A program made the translations under genes and the position numbers. The notes under the pieces were generated by a model that was not told where the DNA came from, did not search any database, and saw nothing but the letters and a program-made list of their open reading frames with translations. This document shows positions 8,650 through 17,982 of a stretch of 64,000 bases of DNA, piece after piece (the stretch's first letter is position 1; the number at the start of each line of letters is the position of its first letter). The stretch spans positions 186,001 through 250,000 of the forward strand of contig NZ_JAEMUI010000003.1 of the NCBI RefSeq assembly GCF_016461715.1, read 5' to 3'. Origin of the DNA: Marinomonas spartinae (GTDB taxonomy: Bacteria; Pseudomonadota; Gammaproteobacteria; Pseudomonadales; Marinomonadaceae).

Positions 8650-10698
8650 TTACATCACTCGTTGGCCAGGTTTCGCGCCAGCGTGTGGTTCCAATAGATA
8701 AATTTCATCTTTACCTGGTCCAGCGGCAAGCACCATTCCTTCTGATAGGCCAAACTTCATTTGGCGTGGAGCAAGGTTGGCTACCATGACGGTTAATTTG
8801 CCTTCTAGGTCTTCTGGCTTGTAAGCAGATTTAATCCCAGAGAAGACGGTACGTGTTTCACCGCCGAGGTCGAGTGTCAGCTTTAGCAATTTGTTGGCTT
8901 TTTCCACATGCTCTGCTTTGGCAATCAGGGCGATGCGCAGATCGACTTTTGCAAAGTCATCAAAAGAAATTTCTGCTGCAATCGGGTCTTTGCTGAGTTC
9001 CGTTTCTGTCGTCGCTTGTGACGTTTCGACCGCTTCTGCTGCAGCGACGGCGGCTTCTTTTCCTTCTTCTATCATGGCATCAATTTGTTTTTGATCAATG
9101 CGAGCCATTAATGGTTTAAAGGCGTTCACGGTTTTGCCAAACAATAACTCACTGCGATTGTCCCAAGTGAGTACTTTGCCAAGGAAGGCTTCTGCATCGG
9201 CAACCATTTGCGGCATAACTGGTTTTAAATAGGTAGCTAATATACTAAAGAGATTCAGAGCCACGGTACAAATTTCTTGTACTTTAGGTAGGGTTGCTTC
9301 GTCTTTTGCCAAAACCCATGGTGCTTGATCTGCAATGTATTCATTGGCTTGATCGGCTAGATGCATAATCTCACGAATCGCTTTGCCATACTCGCGGCTT
9401 TCGAAATGTTGTGCGATGACATCGCCTGCGTCAATGAAGGATTGAATCATAGAGTTTTCACTAACATCGCTTGCTAGCTGACCATCAAACTTTTTATTAA
9501 TGAAGCTGGCGGTACGGCTGGCGATATTAACCACTTTACCCACTACATCGGAATTCACTCGCTGCACAAAGTCTGACAGGCTCAAATCGATATCATCAAC
9601 ACTGGCGTTTAATTTAGCCGCAAAGTAGTAGCGTAAATATTGTGGATCCAAATGGTTCAAATAGGTGCGCGCCATAATAAAGGTGCCACGCGATTTAGAC
9701 ATTTTTGTGCCGTCTACAGTGACGTAGCCATGGGCGTTAACCCCTGTTGGTGTGCGATAGCCTGCACAGTCCAGCATGGCGGGCCAAAACAGCGCATGGA
9801 AGTTGATGATGTCTTTACCAATAAAGTGGTAAAGCTCAGCATCGGAATCTTTAGCCCAGTAATCGTCAAAGGTTAACCCTTCAGTGCGATCACACAAGTT
9901 TTTGAAACTGGCCATATAGCCGATAGGGGCATCTAGCCAGACGTAAAAGTACTTGCCTGGAGCGTCGGGGATTTCAAAACCAAAATAAGGTGCGTCACGG
10001 CTGATGTCCCATTCTTTTAGGCCCGCGTCTAGCCACTCAGAGAGTTTGTTTGCTACCTGGTCTTGTAAGGTACCACTGCGTGTCCATTTTGCTAAAAAGT
10101 CTTGAAATTCTGGTAGCTTAAAGAAGTAATGTTCCGATTCTTTTTCTACAGGCGTGGCACCTGAGTAGACCGAGCGAGGGTTAATCATCTCCATCGGCGT
10201 ATAAGTGGCAGAACAGACTTCACAGTTATCGCCATATTGGTCCTCAGCCTTACATTTAGGACAGGTGCCTTTAATGAATCGATCTGCTAAGAACATCTCT
10301 TTTTCTGGATCATAGGCTTGTGTGATTGAACGGACAGCTATTTTATTGTTATCGCGCAAGCGCTTATAAATATAATTAGAGAATTCGCGGTTTTCATCTG
10401 AGTGTGTTGAATAATAGTTATCGTAGCCGATTAAGAAGTCTTTAAAGTCGGCCATATGTTCCTGACGAACACGATCGATTAGTTGCTCAGAAGTAATGCC
10501 TTGTTGATCCGCTTTTATCATAATGGCGGTTCCGTGTGCATCATCAGCGCACACAGCAGTACAAAGGTGGCCGCGAAGTTTCTGAAAACGCACCCAAATA
10601 TCAGTTTGGATGTGTTCCAGCATGTGCCCTAAATGGATGGGGCCATTTGCATAGGGAAGGGCGCTGGTAACTAAAATTTTGCGTTGCGTTTGTGCCAT
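8650..10698 (-). CDS. metG: Methionyl-tRNA synthetase
   Basis: 682 aa. Charges tRNA-Met. Class I signature HLGH at 22-25 and KMSKS in GTKMSKSRG; zinc knuckle cysteines in [17 protein letters not shown]. The C-terminal ~110 residues after an Ala/Glu-rich linker form the EMAP/Trbp111-like tRNA-binding OB fold ([11 protein letters not shown] ... [13 protein letters not shown]), which dimerises the long form of the enzyme. It is divergent from mrp, a common arrangement in proteobacteria. Confidence 0.98.
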   Translation of the reverse strand: MAQTQRKILVTSALPYANGPIHLGHMLEHIQTDIWVRFQKLRGHLCTAVCADDAHGTAIMIKADQQGITSEQLIDRVRQEHMADFKDFLIGYDNYYSTHSDENREFSNYIYKRLRDNNKIAVRSITQAYDPEKEMFLADRFIKGTCPKCKAEDQYGDNCEVCSATYTPMEMINPRSVYSGATPVEKESEHYFFKLPEFQDFLAKWTRSGTLQDQVANKLSEWLDAGLKEWDISRDAPYFGFEIPDAPGKYFYVWLDAPIGYMASFKNLCDRTEGLTFDDYWAKDSDAELYHFIGKDIINFHALFWPAMLDCAGYRTPTGVNAHGYVTVDGTKMSKSRGTFIMARTYLNHLDPQYLRYYFAAKLNASVDDIDLSLSDFVQRVNSDVVGKVVNIASRTASFINKKFDGQLASDVSENSMIQSFIDAGDVIAQHFESREYGKAIREIMHLADQANEYIADQAPWVLAKDEATLPKVQEICTVALNLFSILATYLKPVMPQMVADAEAFLGKVLTWDNRSELLFGKTVNAFKPLMARIDQKQIDAMIEEGKEAAVAAAEAVETSQATTETELSKDPIAAEISFDDFAKVDLRIALIAKAEHVEKANKLLKLTLDLGGETRTVFSGIKSAYKPEDLEGKLTVMVANLAPRQMKFGLSEGMVLAAGPGKDEIYLLEPHAGAKPGQRVM

Positions 10699-10997
10699 TA
10701 TTGATCAGCCTGCTGGATTAAAAAGGGTAGAGTATTTTATCAATAGTAGCGGGCGCTGAATAGGAAGTGAGGTGCCTTTCCAGATAGAGACATTGCATAG
10801 GTTTTTCTGAAAAAGCGAGCGTTGTACTATTGGTAATCATAAGTCGGCTAATTATAAGTGCCCATCCTTTGTGTGCAAGGGGTAGGCTTGCTTTTCTGCA
10901 AATTGCCCCCAAATTGGCTTCTATTCTGGTTATTAATTCACATGACAAGGATCATTTCGCACAAACGTGTTGATAATGGTCTGTTGGAGATACTCCT
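10699..10997. other. metG-mrp divergent intergenic region
   Basis: 299 bp that must hold the promoters of metG (leftward) and mrp (rightward). I found no strong -35/-10 pair, dyad or conserved small gene. A leftward 76-codon open frame here (10718-10948) has no family resemblance and no good ribosome binding site and is not called. Confidence 0.5.
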
Positions 10998-12110
10998 TTG
11001 ACAACTCAAACACATACTGATGATCATCAACCTAAGCAGCGACTGTTAGACAGCCAAATACAGTCTCGTTTAGAAAGCCTTATTGATGAAAATAATGGTC
11101 ATGCTTATGGTCCCATTTGGACAATCAAGACGGACGCAGAGCGTATCATGCTCATCTTGCATCTGGGGTACCCTGCTGAGCAAGAGAAAGCGTCGCTTGA
11201 AGCTCGTATCAAGTGTGAATTAAATGATAGCCGTGATGTGCTGTTAGAAATTGATTGCCAAGTAGAGCGCCATGCAACCCAAGGTAATCTCACTGGGTTG
11301 CAGGGTGTGAAGAACATTATTGCGGTTGCCTCAGGCAAAGGTGGGGTTGGTAAATCCACAACCACGGTGAATTTGGCACTGGCGATGGCTCGAGAAGGGG
11401 CTCGCGTTGGGATTCTTGATGCCGATATCTATGGGCCCAGCCAAGGTATGATGATGGGCTTTGCAGATGGTACCCGTCCTCAGGTGCGAGATGAAAAGAT
11501 GTTTATTCCGCCTGTTGCCCATGGGGTTCAAGTGATGTCCATGGCATTTTTGACGACTAAAGATACGCCTGTTGCCTGGCGTGGTCCGATGGTGACAGGG
11601 GCGCTGATGCAAATACTGACACAAACGGATTGGAGTAATCTCGATTACTTGTTTGTGGATATGCCCCCAGGTACTGGTGACATCCAGTTAACCTTGTCAC
11701 AAAAAATTCCTGTGGCAGGTTCTGTTATTGTGACGACTCCACAAGACATTGCTTTATTAGATGCACGTCGCGGTATTGAGATGTTTAATAAAGTGAATAT
11801 TCCTGTATTAGGGCTAGTAGAAAATATGTCAGTACATATTTGCTCGAATTGCGGTCATCATGAAGCCATCTTTGGTGAGGAAGGTGGTGTCACCTTGGCG
11901 AAAGAATATAATGTGGGCGTTTTGGGTAAATTACCCTTGAGTCTTGCCATTCGAGAACAGAGTGATGCTGGTTCCCCTGTAGTGGTCAGTGCGCCTGAGG
12001 GTGATATTGCTGCTATTTATCAGTCGATTGCTCGCAAACTTGGTGCTACTCTAGCGTCCCCACAGAATGAACAGTTTGCCATGCCAACCATTGGCATGAG
12101 CGATGATTGA
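10998..12110 (+). CDS. mrp: Iron-sulfur cluster carrier protein Mrp/ApbC
   Basis: 370 aa P-loop ATPase of the ParA/NUBPL group that carries and transfers 4Fe-4S clusters. The start is TTG at 10998 with GGAG eight bases upstream; the first in-frame ATG is codon 51, inside the N-terminal domain, so the TTG start is needed. The deviant Walker A reads GKGGVGKS (113-120), the switch region DADIYGPSQG (141-150), and the cluster-bridging cysteines are C282 and C285 (CSNC). The N-terminal ~95 residues correspond to a degenerate MIP18/DUF59 domain. Ten bases separate it from dcd. Confidence 0.96.
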   Translation: MTTQTHTDDHQPKQRLLDSQIQSRLESLIDENNGHAYGPIWTIKTDAERIMLILHLGYPAEQEKASLEARIKCELNDSRDVLLEIDCQVERHATQGNLTGLQGVKNIIAVASGKGGVGKSTTTVNLALAMAREGARVGILDADIYGPSQGMMMGFADGTRPQVRDEKMFIPPVAHGVQVMSMAFLTTKDTPVAWRGPMVTGALMQILTQTDWSNLDYLFVDMPPGTGDIQLTLSQKIPVAGSVIVTTPQDIALLDARRGIEMFNKVNIPVLGLVENMSVHICSNCGHHEAIFGEEGGVTLAKEYNVGVLGKLPLSLAIREQSDAGSPVVVSAPEGDIAAIYQSIARKLGATLASPQNEQFAMPTIGMSDD

Positions 12111-12119
12111 GGAAAAGTA

Positions 12120-12707
12120 ATGCGTTTGTGTGATCGAGATATAATTACCGCTCTAGACGAAGGTTCTATAGTGATTGATCCGCGCCCTGATAACAGTGTG
12201 ATCAGTGGTGTGTCTGTTGACTTACGATTAGGTAACTCGTTTCGAGTATTTCAAGGTCACCCTGCGCCGTATCTGGATTTGAGTAGCTCAAAAGCAGATC
12301 TTAACAAAGTGATTGAGTCTGTAATGAGTGATGAAATTCTCGTTGATGATGGTCGCCCGTTTTTTATTCATCCTGGGGAGTTAGTGTTGGGGGTGACGAA
12401 AGAATCGGTGACTTTGCCCGATAATTTAGTTGGTTGGCTGGATGGTCGTTCTTCTTTGGCTCGTCTTGGTTTAATGGTACATGTGACTGCACACCGTATT
12501 GATCCGGGTTGGAGCGGCGGCATTGTCTTGGAATTCCTTAATGGCGGTAAGTTGCCGATTGCTTTGAGCCCAGGTATGACCATTGGTGCCATTAATTTTG
12601 AAACCATGTCGGGGGCGGCAGATCGACCCTATAACAAACGAGATAATGCAAAATATAAAGACCAAAACTCTGCCATTGGCAGTCGAATTTCAGGTGATAA
12701 AAACTGA
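12120..12707 (+). CDS. dcd: dCTP deaminase
   Basis: 195 aa. Converts dCTP to dUTP for thymidylate synthesis. Trimeric dUTPase-like fold; visible motifs are [11 protein letters not shown] (31-41), the [10 protein letters not shown] loop and the catalytic glutamate in IVLEFLN. Length matches the E. coli enzyme. It starts nine bases after mrp and is followed by a clear terminator, so mrp-dcd form one transcript. Confidence 0.97.
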   Translation: MRLCDRDIITALDEGSIVIDPRPDNSVISGVSVDLRLGNSFRVFQGHPAPYLDLSSSKADLNKVIESVMSDEILVDDGRPFFIHPGELVLGVTKESVTLPDNLVGWLDGRSSLARLGLMVHVTAHRIDPGWSGGIVLEFLNGGKLPIALSPGMTIGAINFETMSGAADRPYNKRDNAKYKDQNSAIGSRISGDKN

Positions 12708-12741
12708 TTATTAGTTGACTCGTTTTTGTCACTTTTCCACT

Positions 12742-12770
12742 AAGAGGCTCCGGCCTCTTTTTTCTTTTGT
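12742..12770 (+). terminator. Rho-independent terminator of mrp-dcd
   Basis: Stem AAGAGGC/GCCTCTT (12742-12748 with 12753-12759) with a four-base loop, followed by a run of T broken by one C. It begins 35 bp after the dcd stop. Confidence 0.85.
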
Positions 12771-12847
12771 CTAGACAGCAATCCTTGTTTAAGCAATGTT
12801 TTCTATATTGTCAGTAATGAGCGCTTTTCAGAAGGGGGGACTGAAAA

Positions 12848-12913
12848 GGCTATAAAAACACGTAATACTTACTAATTCGGCTTAACTATATCCTTTTAGT
12901 TAAGCGAATAGCC
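12848..12913 (-). terminator. Two-layer hairpin after the porin gene
   Basis: An inner 9 bp stem (12880-12888 with 12897-12905) lies inside an outer 6 bp stem GGCTAT/ATAGCC (12848-12853 with 12908-12913). Read leftward from the porin, the outer stem is followed by TTTTCAG. A plausible but imperfect terminator. Confidence 0.4.
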
Positions 12914-12917
12914 TAAA

Positions 12918-13958
12918 TTAAAACGAGTAGTTTAATCCGCCGTAATAAGAGTTTGAACCATTTGTGTTATGTGTGACCTGAGCAATAGTTGTAACGTTGC
13001 TGAATACATGGTACGCCACACCTAGTTTAAAGGCTTTAGCATAGGCGATGTCATCGCTCGCCTTTATATCACTGTCTTGTGTGCCGTATGCATAACCTGT
13101 GGTGAAGGTGTATTTATCCATATTATAAGATGCGGCCACTTCATAGCCATTGCGAGAAGCTGTGTTTTGTCCATCGTCTTCTTTGTTGTGTGTGTATACA
13201 CCAGCAAAGTATAGGTTGCCAACTGTATAATCAGCGGCTAAACCATAATTTGATTTGTTCGCGTTATTGGTAAAGGTTTGATAGGCGTAACCAGCACGTA
13301 GATTTAAAGCATCCGTTAGGGCGTAAGCGGCAGCAGCACTATAGGCGTTGTTTTGTGTTTTGAAATTCGCTGAATTTAAGCCAGCATCAAAAACATCCAA
13401 AATATCGCCATTGTCTGACTTGCCACCTTCTGTTGTCTTAAACTGGTAAGAAGCTTCAACAGACAGTTTGCCGAAAGTATTAGAGTATAGAGCTTCGTTA
13501 GGGGCCCAGTCGTAGCCATAAGTGCCAGCTGAAGCTTCAAGACCATCATAGTTAAAAATATCAGTCGCGCTGGTGACTAAGGTGTAAAATGGGGTGTCAT
13601 TTTGGCCAAAAGTAAATTTACCAATACCCTCAAACCCAAGTCCAACGAACTGGTAGCGAGCTTTAAGGTTGTCTCCACCATTTCTTAGGTTTGAACTTCT
13701 TTTGTCTGAAGCAGATTGCATGTCCCAGCCAGTTTGAAAAAAGGCGCTAGTGCCACTTTCATCTTTAATTTGACCTTTAACGCCTAAGCGAGGGCTAAAG
13801 CTGGATGAGCTACCACTTACGGAGTTATTTGTGGCAGTGAACTTCGCACGACCATAGATATCCAAGCTGGAATTATCTGTTTTTATGATACTAGCCGCAT
13901 TTGCTGCTGTTGCTGCTAGCAGTAAGGGAGTAGCTAGGGTGAATATCGCTTTTTTCAT
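12918..13958 (-). CDS. Outer-membrane porin, trimeric beta-barrel type
   Basis: 346 aa from the chosen start. Two in-frame ATGs exist; AAGGA lies directly against the upstream one but nine bases before the ATG at 13958, which also begins a clean signal peptide (MKKAIFTLATPLLLAATAANA), so 13958 is chosen. After cleavage the protein begins with an IYGRAKF-type first strand, alternates aromatic/hydrophobic beta strands with Gly/Asn/Asp loops, and ends in YYGGLNYSF with the terminal Phe required for BAM assembly. General OmpC/porin-4 type; the solute is unknown. Unusually, its upstream region contains a sigma-54-type promoter and NtrC-like dyads (14252-14604). Confidence 0.9.
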   Translation of the reverse strand: MKKAIFTLATPLLLAATAANAASIIKTDNSSLDIYGRAKFTATNNSVSGSSSSFSPRLGVKGQIKDESGTSAFFQTGWDMQSASDKRSSNLRNGGDNLKARYQFVGLGFEGIGKFTFGQNDTPFYTLVTSATDIFNYDGLEASAGTYGYDWAPNEALYSNTFGKLSVEASYQFKTTEGGKSDNGDILDVFDAGLNSANFKTQNNAYSAAAAYALTDALNLRAGYAYQTFTNNANKSNYGLAADYTVGNLYFAGVYTHNKEDDGQNTASRNGYEVAASYNMDKYTFTTGYAYGTQDSDIKASDDIAYAKAFKLGVAYHVFSNVTTIAQVTHNTNGSNSYYGGLNYSF

Positions 13959-14251
13959 GAAATGCATTCCTTCATTGTTTATTGTATCAAGTGTGCTTTC
14001 TATTGAATTGATAAGTGCACATACTAGGTAAAGTTAAACTTATTTTAGTGTTCCAATTTTTCTGTTGAGTCTCTGTCTATCCTCCTGTTTTTTGCCTGTG
14101 TTTTTGTTTCTCTGCTTTAGTTGAGTAGGGACTTTTCGGCTGCTTTGTGTCCTTAGGTATTTTTTACATGTTGCTTGCATATAAGTTGAACCAATATTCA
14201 CCCTGACAAAGACCAACCTCGTCCTAAAATCGGACAAAGTCTTTCTTTTTT

Positions 14252-14268
14252 TGCATCATATTGGTGCA
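14252..14268. promoter_or_regulatory. NtrC-like binding dyad
   Basis: TGCATCATATTGGTGCA matches the NtrC dyad TGCACCA-N3-TGGTGCA at 13 of 14 specified positions. It lies downstream of the sigma-54-type promoter at 14444-14458 and upstream of the porin start. Confidence 0.55.
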
Positions 14269-14443
14269 TAAAATACCTTTCATGACGTCGAAAAGTGATC
14301 AAAAAAACATGTAGAACAATCACTAGGCTGACTTTACTGTCAGTATTGATGGTTACTTTTCTGCCCTCTAACAAAGCTTACAAAGCAATCAATACATTTA
14401 ATTACATAACATCATCATTGTTTACCCTACGTGATTCTTAAAA

Positions 14444-14458
14444 GCACAATGCGTGCCA
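14444..14458 (-). promoter_or_regulatory. Candidate sigma-54 (-24/-12) promoter facing the porin
   Basis: On the minus strand TGGCAC-GCATT-GTGC matches TGGCAC-N5-TTGC at nine of ten positions, with both the GG and GC cores correctly spaced. Transcription would start near 14432 and run leftward, giving a leader of about 475 bases before the porin start. An NtrC-like dyad lies ~130 bp upstream. Confidence 0.5.
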
Positions 14459-14587
14459 ATATGTAAATAAAGGATATATTTAATAAATAAATGTCTCAAA
14501 TAAGAATTTTATTGACTATTATTTACTCAATTTTGTGTGTTTTTATTTTTGATGAAACTTTCATAAATTAGCCATAGTTATCAGTCG

Positions 14588-14604
14588 GGCGCCATATTGA
14601 TGCA
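14588..14604. promoter_or_regulatory. Second NtrC-like binding dyad
   Basis: GGCGCCATATTGATGCA matches TGCACCA-N3-TGGTGCA at 11 of 14 specified positions and shares the core and flank (CATATTG and GCATAAA) with the dyad at 14252. It is about 130 bp upstream of the sigma-54-type promoter, a usual enhancer distance. Confidence 0.45.
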
Positions 14605-14651
14605 TAAACGTTACTTTCTGTTACAAAATAAGGCGTTATAACGATAAAAAT

Positions 14652-14858
14652 GAGGGTGTTTTTTGAACATTTGGTTATGTTTTTCTTCTTGACTGGCTTG
14701 TTCGCCATGGTGGCTTGTTTGAAGAGGGATAGCTCCTAGAAGTATCTATATCTTGTTATGGGCTTAATATAATAATACTGTCTTAGGTTTAACCTATTGT
14801 GTTGTTCGTTTTATGGGTGGGTTGTTCGTTTGATAGGCAAATAGAGGGTGTTTTTTGA
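14652..14858. repeat. Direct repeats and dyad upstream of the GGDEF gene
   Basis: GAGGGTGTTTTTTGA occurs twice (14652-14666 and 14844-14858), the second copy 18 bp before the GGDEF start. Between them GTTGTTCGTTT occurs twice (14801-14811 and 14821-14831), exactly 20 bp apart, and TAGGTT/AACCTA form a dyad at 14784-14796. These look like protein-binding sites; the regulator is unknown. Confidence 0.4.
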
Positions 14859-14876
14859 GCGAGGCGATTCGAGTAA

Positions 14877-15764
14877 ATGAAAGCGAGTGAGTTGATTGAT
14901 CTTTCTGATGTGTTGGAATTGATGCTTGATGCGGTATGTGTTGTCGACCGTTTTGGGCGTTTTGTTTTTGTTAGTGCTGCGTTTGAAGATGTGTTTGGTT
15001 ATTCACCAAGTGAGGTAATTGGTCAGTCAATGGAAAGCATGGTGTTTCCTGAAGATAAGTTCAAAACCACTAAGGTGGTGGAAACACTGTTAAATGGAGA
15101 GATTCAACCCCGTTTTGAAAACCGTTGGATCCACAAGAGTGGGCGTATTGTCCACGTTTTGTGGTCGGCTCGGTGGTCTGAAGAGCACCAGGTGCGAATT
15201 GCGGTGGCCCATGATATTACAGAACGTAAGGTTATGGAGTCTCGTCTTGTCTATATGGCGGCACATGACCAATTGACAGGCTTGCCTAATCGCGCTTTTT
15301 TTCTTGAGCGCTTAGAAGAGATGTTGTTGCGGGGCCGTCAAAATGAGAAGGGTTTTTCTCCTGATGTGTTGTTTGTGGACATTGATGGCTTTAAACAAGT
15401 GAATGATAATTATGGTCATGGTATAGGAGATAAGTTATTACAACTAATTGCCCAAAGACTACAGCATTGCGTTGGTGAATCAGGGTGTGTGGCACGCCAA
15501 GGTGGAGATGAATTCCTTGTATTATTAGGTGATGACGCTTCCGCCAGTGATGCGTTGATTATTGCGCAAAATATGGTGTTAGAGATTAGTAAACCTTTTG
15601 ATATTGAAGGGTTGTTGTTTCATGTCTCTGCTAGTATTGGTCTTTCTAGTGGAAAAAATCATGTAACAACTGTATTGGAGCTGATTCAACAGGCCGATCT
15701 TGCCATGTATCAAGCGAAAAAATTAGGTGGCAGTCAGGTGTCAGTGTTCAATGCAGGGGATTAG
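14877..15764 (+). CDS. PAS-GGDEF diguanylate cyclase
   Basis: 295 aa, soluble. A PAS sensor domain covers ~10-115 (VVDRFGRFVFVS, GYSPSEVIGQS, AVAHDITERK) and a GGDEF domain ~125-290, starting at HDQLTGLPNR. The active-site motif is intact (RQGGDEF), so it should make cyclic di-GMP. The product-inhibition I-site (RxxD five residues before GGDEF) is absent; that region reads GESGCVARQ. No EAL domain. The start has only a weak ribosome binding site. It is monocistronic between two long gaps, and repeats upstream suggest specific regulation. Confidence 0.92.
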   Translation: MKASELIDLSDVLELMLDAVCVVDRFGRFVFVSAAFEDVFGYSPSEVIGQSMESMVFPEDKFKTTKVVETLLNGEIQPRFENRWIHKSGRIVHVLWSARWSEEHQVRIAVAHDITERKVMESRLVYMAAHDQLTGLPNRAFFLERLEEMLLRGRQNEKGFSPDVLFVDIDGFKQVNDNYGHGIGDKLLQLIAQRLQHCVGESGCVARQGGDEFLVLLGDDASASDALIIAQNMVLEISKPFDIEGLLFHVSASIGLSSGKNHVTTVLELIQQADLAMYQAKKLGGSQVSVFNAGD

Positions 15765-15986
15765 AAAGCCCACCAATCTCTCAATACAGTCCAGCCCATT
15801 TTCTTTAGTAATTACGCAAAAATACGATAAATAGTCGTTTGCTTGGTTGCTAGAGACGAAACAGTCTTTCTTGCTGGTGCTTTCTGCTTTAATATCGTGA
15901 AAAGAATCGGTCAGAGTTGGTCGAAAAATTGACTGTATTTAGTGGCGATTGATGATCGCAATCATTTATTTGTATAGGAAATAATA

Positions 15987-16985
15987 ATGGCGGCTTTTGG
16001 TAGCATTTTTATGCCTCGTATGGCATTAGCAACATTTGATAATAACCAATGGGGTGAATCTAGGATTGTCCCATCTGATAGTATCCCAATGCACCCAGGT
16101 GCGCATGTATTGCACTACTCTAGTACTTGTTTTGAAGGCTTAAAAGCGTTTCGTCATGCTGATGGTAGTGTTCATGTGTTCCGTATGGATCAAAATATCA
16201 AACGTTTTTCACAAAGCAGCCGTTTATTAGCCTTACCAGAAGTAGATGAAGAGCAAGTAGCTCAAATGATCAAAGATATTGTGGCTGAGTTTGCTAATGA
16301 TGTTCCTGAGCCACCAGGCTCTATGTATATTCGTCCAACGCACATTGGTACAGAAGCCATTATCGGTAAAGCGGCGGCCCCCAGTTTAACCTCTATGGTG
16401 TATGTTTTGTTGTCTCCGGTTGGAGATTATTTTTCAGGTGGTGCGCATGCTTTACGCATTCTTCTTGAAGAAAATGGACAGCGCTGTGCGCCTCATATGG
16501 GAATGATTAAAAGTGGCGGTAACTATGCCAGTGCACTTGGACCGATCATGAAAGCCAAAGAAGACGTTCAGGCAGATCAAATATTGTTCTGTCCTAATGG
16601 GGATGTGCAAGAGACGGGAGCAGCGAACTTCTTATTAATTGACGGTAATGAAATTATTACCAAAGCGTTGGATTCGAGCTTTTTACATGGCGTGACACGT
16701 TCTTCCATTTTGACGATTGCAAAAGATCTTGGCATGACCGTTAGTGAGCGAGAATTGACCGTTAGTGAATTGCTAGAACGTGCTGCTAAGCCGGGCGTTG
16801 AAGCGGTTCTATCAGGAACCGCTGCGGTACTGACCTCTGTTGGGACTTTTATCCATAATGGCAAAGAGTTCAAAGTAGGATCCGGTGAGCCTGGTCCAAT
16901 CGCAGAGAAATTGCGTAAAACGCTAAATGATATCCAGTGGGGAAATGCGCAAGATAAGCATAATTGGCTAACCAAGATTGTTTAA
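15987..16985 (+). CDS. ilvE: Branched-chain amino acid aminotransferase
   Basis: 332 aa, class IV (D-amino-acid-transferase fold) PLP enzyme of the larger bacterial/eukaryal type. Interconverts Val, Leu and Ile with their 2-oxo acids. Seen: HYSSTCFEGLKAFR (43-56), PLP lysine K175 in IKSGGNYAS, and the cofactor-phosphate region VQETGAANF. RBS-like AGGAAA lies just upstream of ATG. The 222 bp leader has no recognisable leader peptide or attenuator. Confidence 0.95.
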   Translation: MAAFGSIFMPRMALATFDNNQWGESRIVPSDSIPMHPGAHVLHYSSTCFEGLKAFRHADGSVHVFRMDQNIKRFSQSSRLLALPEVDEEQVAQMIKDIVAEFANDVPEPPGSMYIRPTHIGTEAIIGKAAAPSLTSMVYVLLSPVGDYFSGGAHALRILLEENGQRCAPHMGMIKSGGNYASALGPIMKAKEDVQADQILFCPNGDVQETGAANFLLIDGNEIITKALDSSFLHGVTRSSILTIAKDLGMTVSERELTVSELLERAAKPGVEAVLSGTAAVLTSVGTFIHNGKEFKVGSGEPGPIAEKLRKTLNDIQWGNAQDKHNWLTKIV

Positions 16986-17026
16986 TGTATTTTCCTCAAT
17001 GTGTTAGGGGCTTTCCCTGATTTTCG

Positions 17027-17055
17027 AAAAGCCAGAGTTTATGCTCTGGCTTTTT
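17027..17055 (+). terminator. Bidirectional terminator after ilvE
   Basis: Perfect 11 bp stem (17027-17037 with 17044-17054), six-base loop, followed by T5 including the last stem bases. It lies between the convergent ilvE and glycosyltransferase genes, and its A-rich left arm gives a short U-run for leftward transcripts. Confidence 0.85.
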
Positions 17056-17091
17056 ACTTTCTAGAGGGAGAGGTGGTCGTTTTTGCTCTTG

Positions 17092-17982
17092 CTAAAGAGG
17101 CGTGCTCATAAGGTGTCTTTTATTGTTGCTCAAACGCATTTTACTCTTGCTTTGAACATCTGAACTGAAAGCTTGAAAGTCGCCATTAAAACCATTTTTT
17201 ATGGCTTTTTCGAAGGCTAAATTCAGTGTTTTTTTATAGGTGATAAGCTCGATGACTTTATTTTTAAACTGGGTATTTTGAAAACCAAGTCCATCCATAT
17301 AGAGGCGCTGCAAGGTTTCCTGATAAGCTTGGTCAAAAATATTACCTACATTGGGAGCATGGCACATAGATCGTTTATGTACTCGGTATTCGTGTAGAGC
17401 TTCTTGATGAAATGTGGCATAGCTAGCAGTTTCTAATGCCCTTAAGTTAAAGAGAGTGTCGCCTCCTCTGGCAATGGGCTCCCAACTGTGTTGGGCTAAA
17501 CTATGATGAAATAAAAAAAGCAAAGGAGTATTCGTAGTAAAAAAGTCGTCAATCGAAAGTTGGGTGGGCGTTTGTTTGAACCCCATGGTAATGGTTCGTT
17601 GAGAGTCATCATTCACCACACAGACATTATCAAGTGAGAGACCTGATGTCTGAGCAAGGGGAATAAGTCGTGCTAAGCGAGTGGGGTAGTAGAGATCATC
17701 CACATCCAAGGGGGCAATCCATTCGCCTCTTGCGAGTTTCTTGCCGACGTTTCGGGCAATATTAGGGCCACTCCGTTTTTGCTCTGTTTGAGTAAAACGC
17801 AGTCTTACATCTTGTATGCCCTGTTGCTTCAACCACGATTTATAATCGAAGCCATCATCTGCGATGAGGATGCACTCCCAGTTTGAGTAAGTTTGTTTAA
17901 ATAGGGAGTTGAGCGCTCTTATAAGGGTCATCTGTCCTTGATAAACGGGCATAATGATAGAAACCAAATTGGCCATTGCCAT
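17092..17982 (-). CDS. Family 2 glycosyltransferase
   Basis: 296 aa, no membrane segment. GT-A fold: NLVSIIMPVYQGQMTLIRAL (5-24) is the nucleotide-binding start, ADDGFD supplies the first acidic pair and PLDVDD the DXD metal site (~90-95). The C-terminal third (IARGGDTLFNLRALE, then YRVHKRSMCH) resembles the acceptor region of LPS/capsule transferases. It stands alone, away from any LPS cluster, so acceptor and sugar are unknown. Confidence 0.85.
   Translation of the reverse strand: MAMANLVSIIMPVYQGQMTLIRALNSLFKQTYSNWECILIADDGFDYKSWLKQQGIQDVRLRFTQTEQKRSGPNIARNVGKKLARGEWIAPLDVDDLYYPTRLARLIPLAQTSGLSLDNVCVVNDDSQRTITMGFKQTPTQLSIDDFFTTNTPLLFLFHHSLAQHSWEPIARGGDTLFNLRALETASYATFHQEALHEYRVHKRSMCHAPNVGNIFDQAYQETLQRLYMDGLGFQNTQFKNKVIELITYKKTLNLAFEKAIKNGFNGDFQAFSSDVQSKSKMRLSNNKRHLMSTPL

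Larger units (their letters stand above)
13959..14876. other. 900 bp regulatory gap between porin and GGDEF gene
   Basis: AT-rich, with no convincing protein gene; a leftward 65-codon frame at 14040-14237 is rich in Lys/Arg/Gln without family resemblance. The gap contains two NtrC-like dyads, a sigma-54-type promoter facing the porin, and several direct repeats near the GGDEF gene, all listed separately. A small RNA from the sigma-54 promoter is possible, but I saw no clear terminator to define one. Confidence 0.5.

Noticed and set aside
10718..10948. Leftward 76-codon frame between metG and mrp
   Set aside because: No good start signal or recognisable family; it occupies a region that must hold divergent promoters.
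14040..14237. Leftward 65-codon frame upstream of the porin
   Set aside because: Arg/Lys/Gln-rich, without family resemblance or clear ribosome binding site; kept only as part of the regulatory gap.
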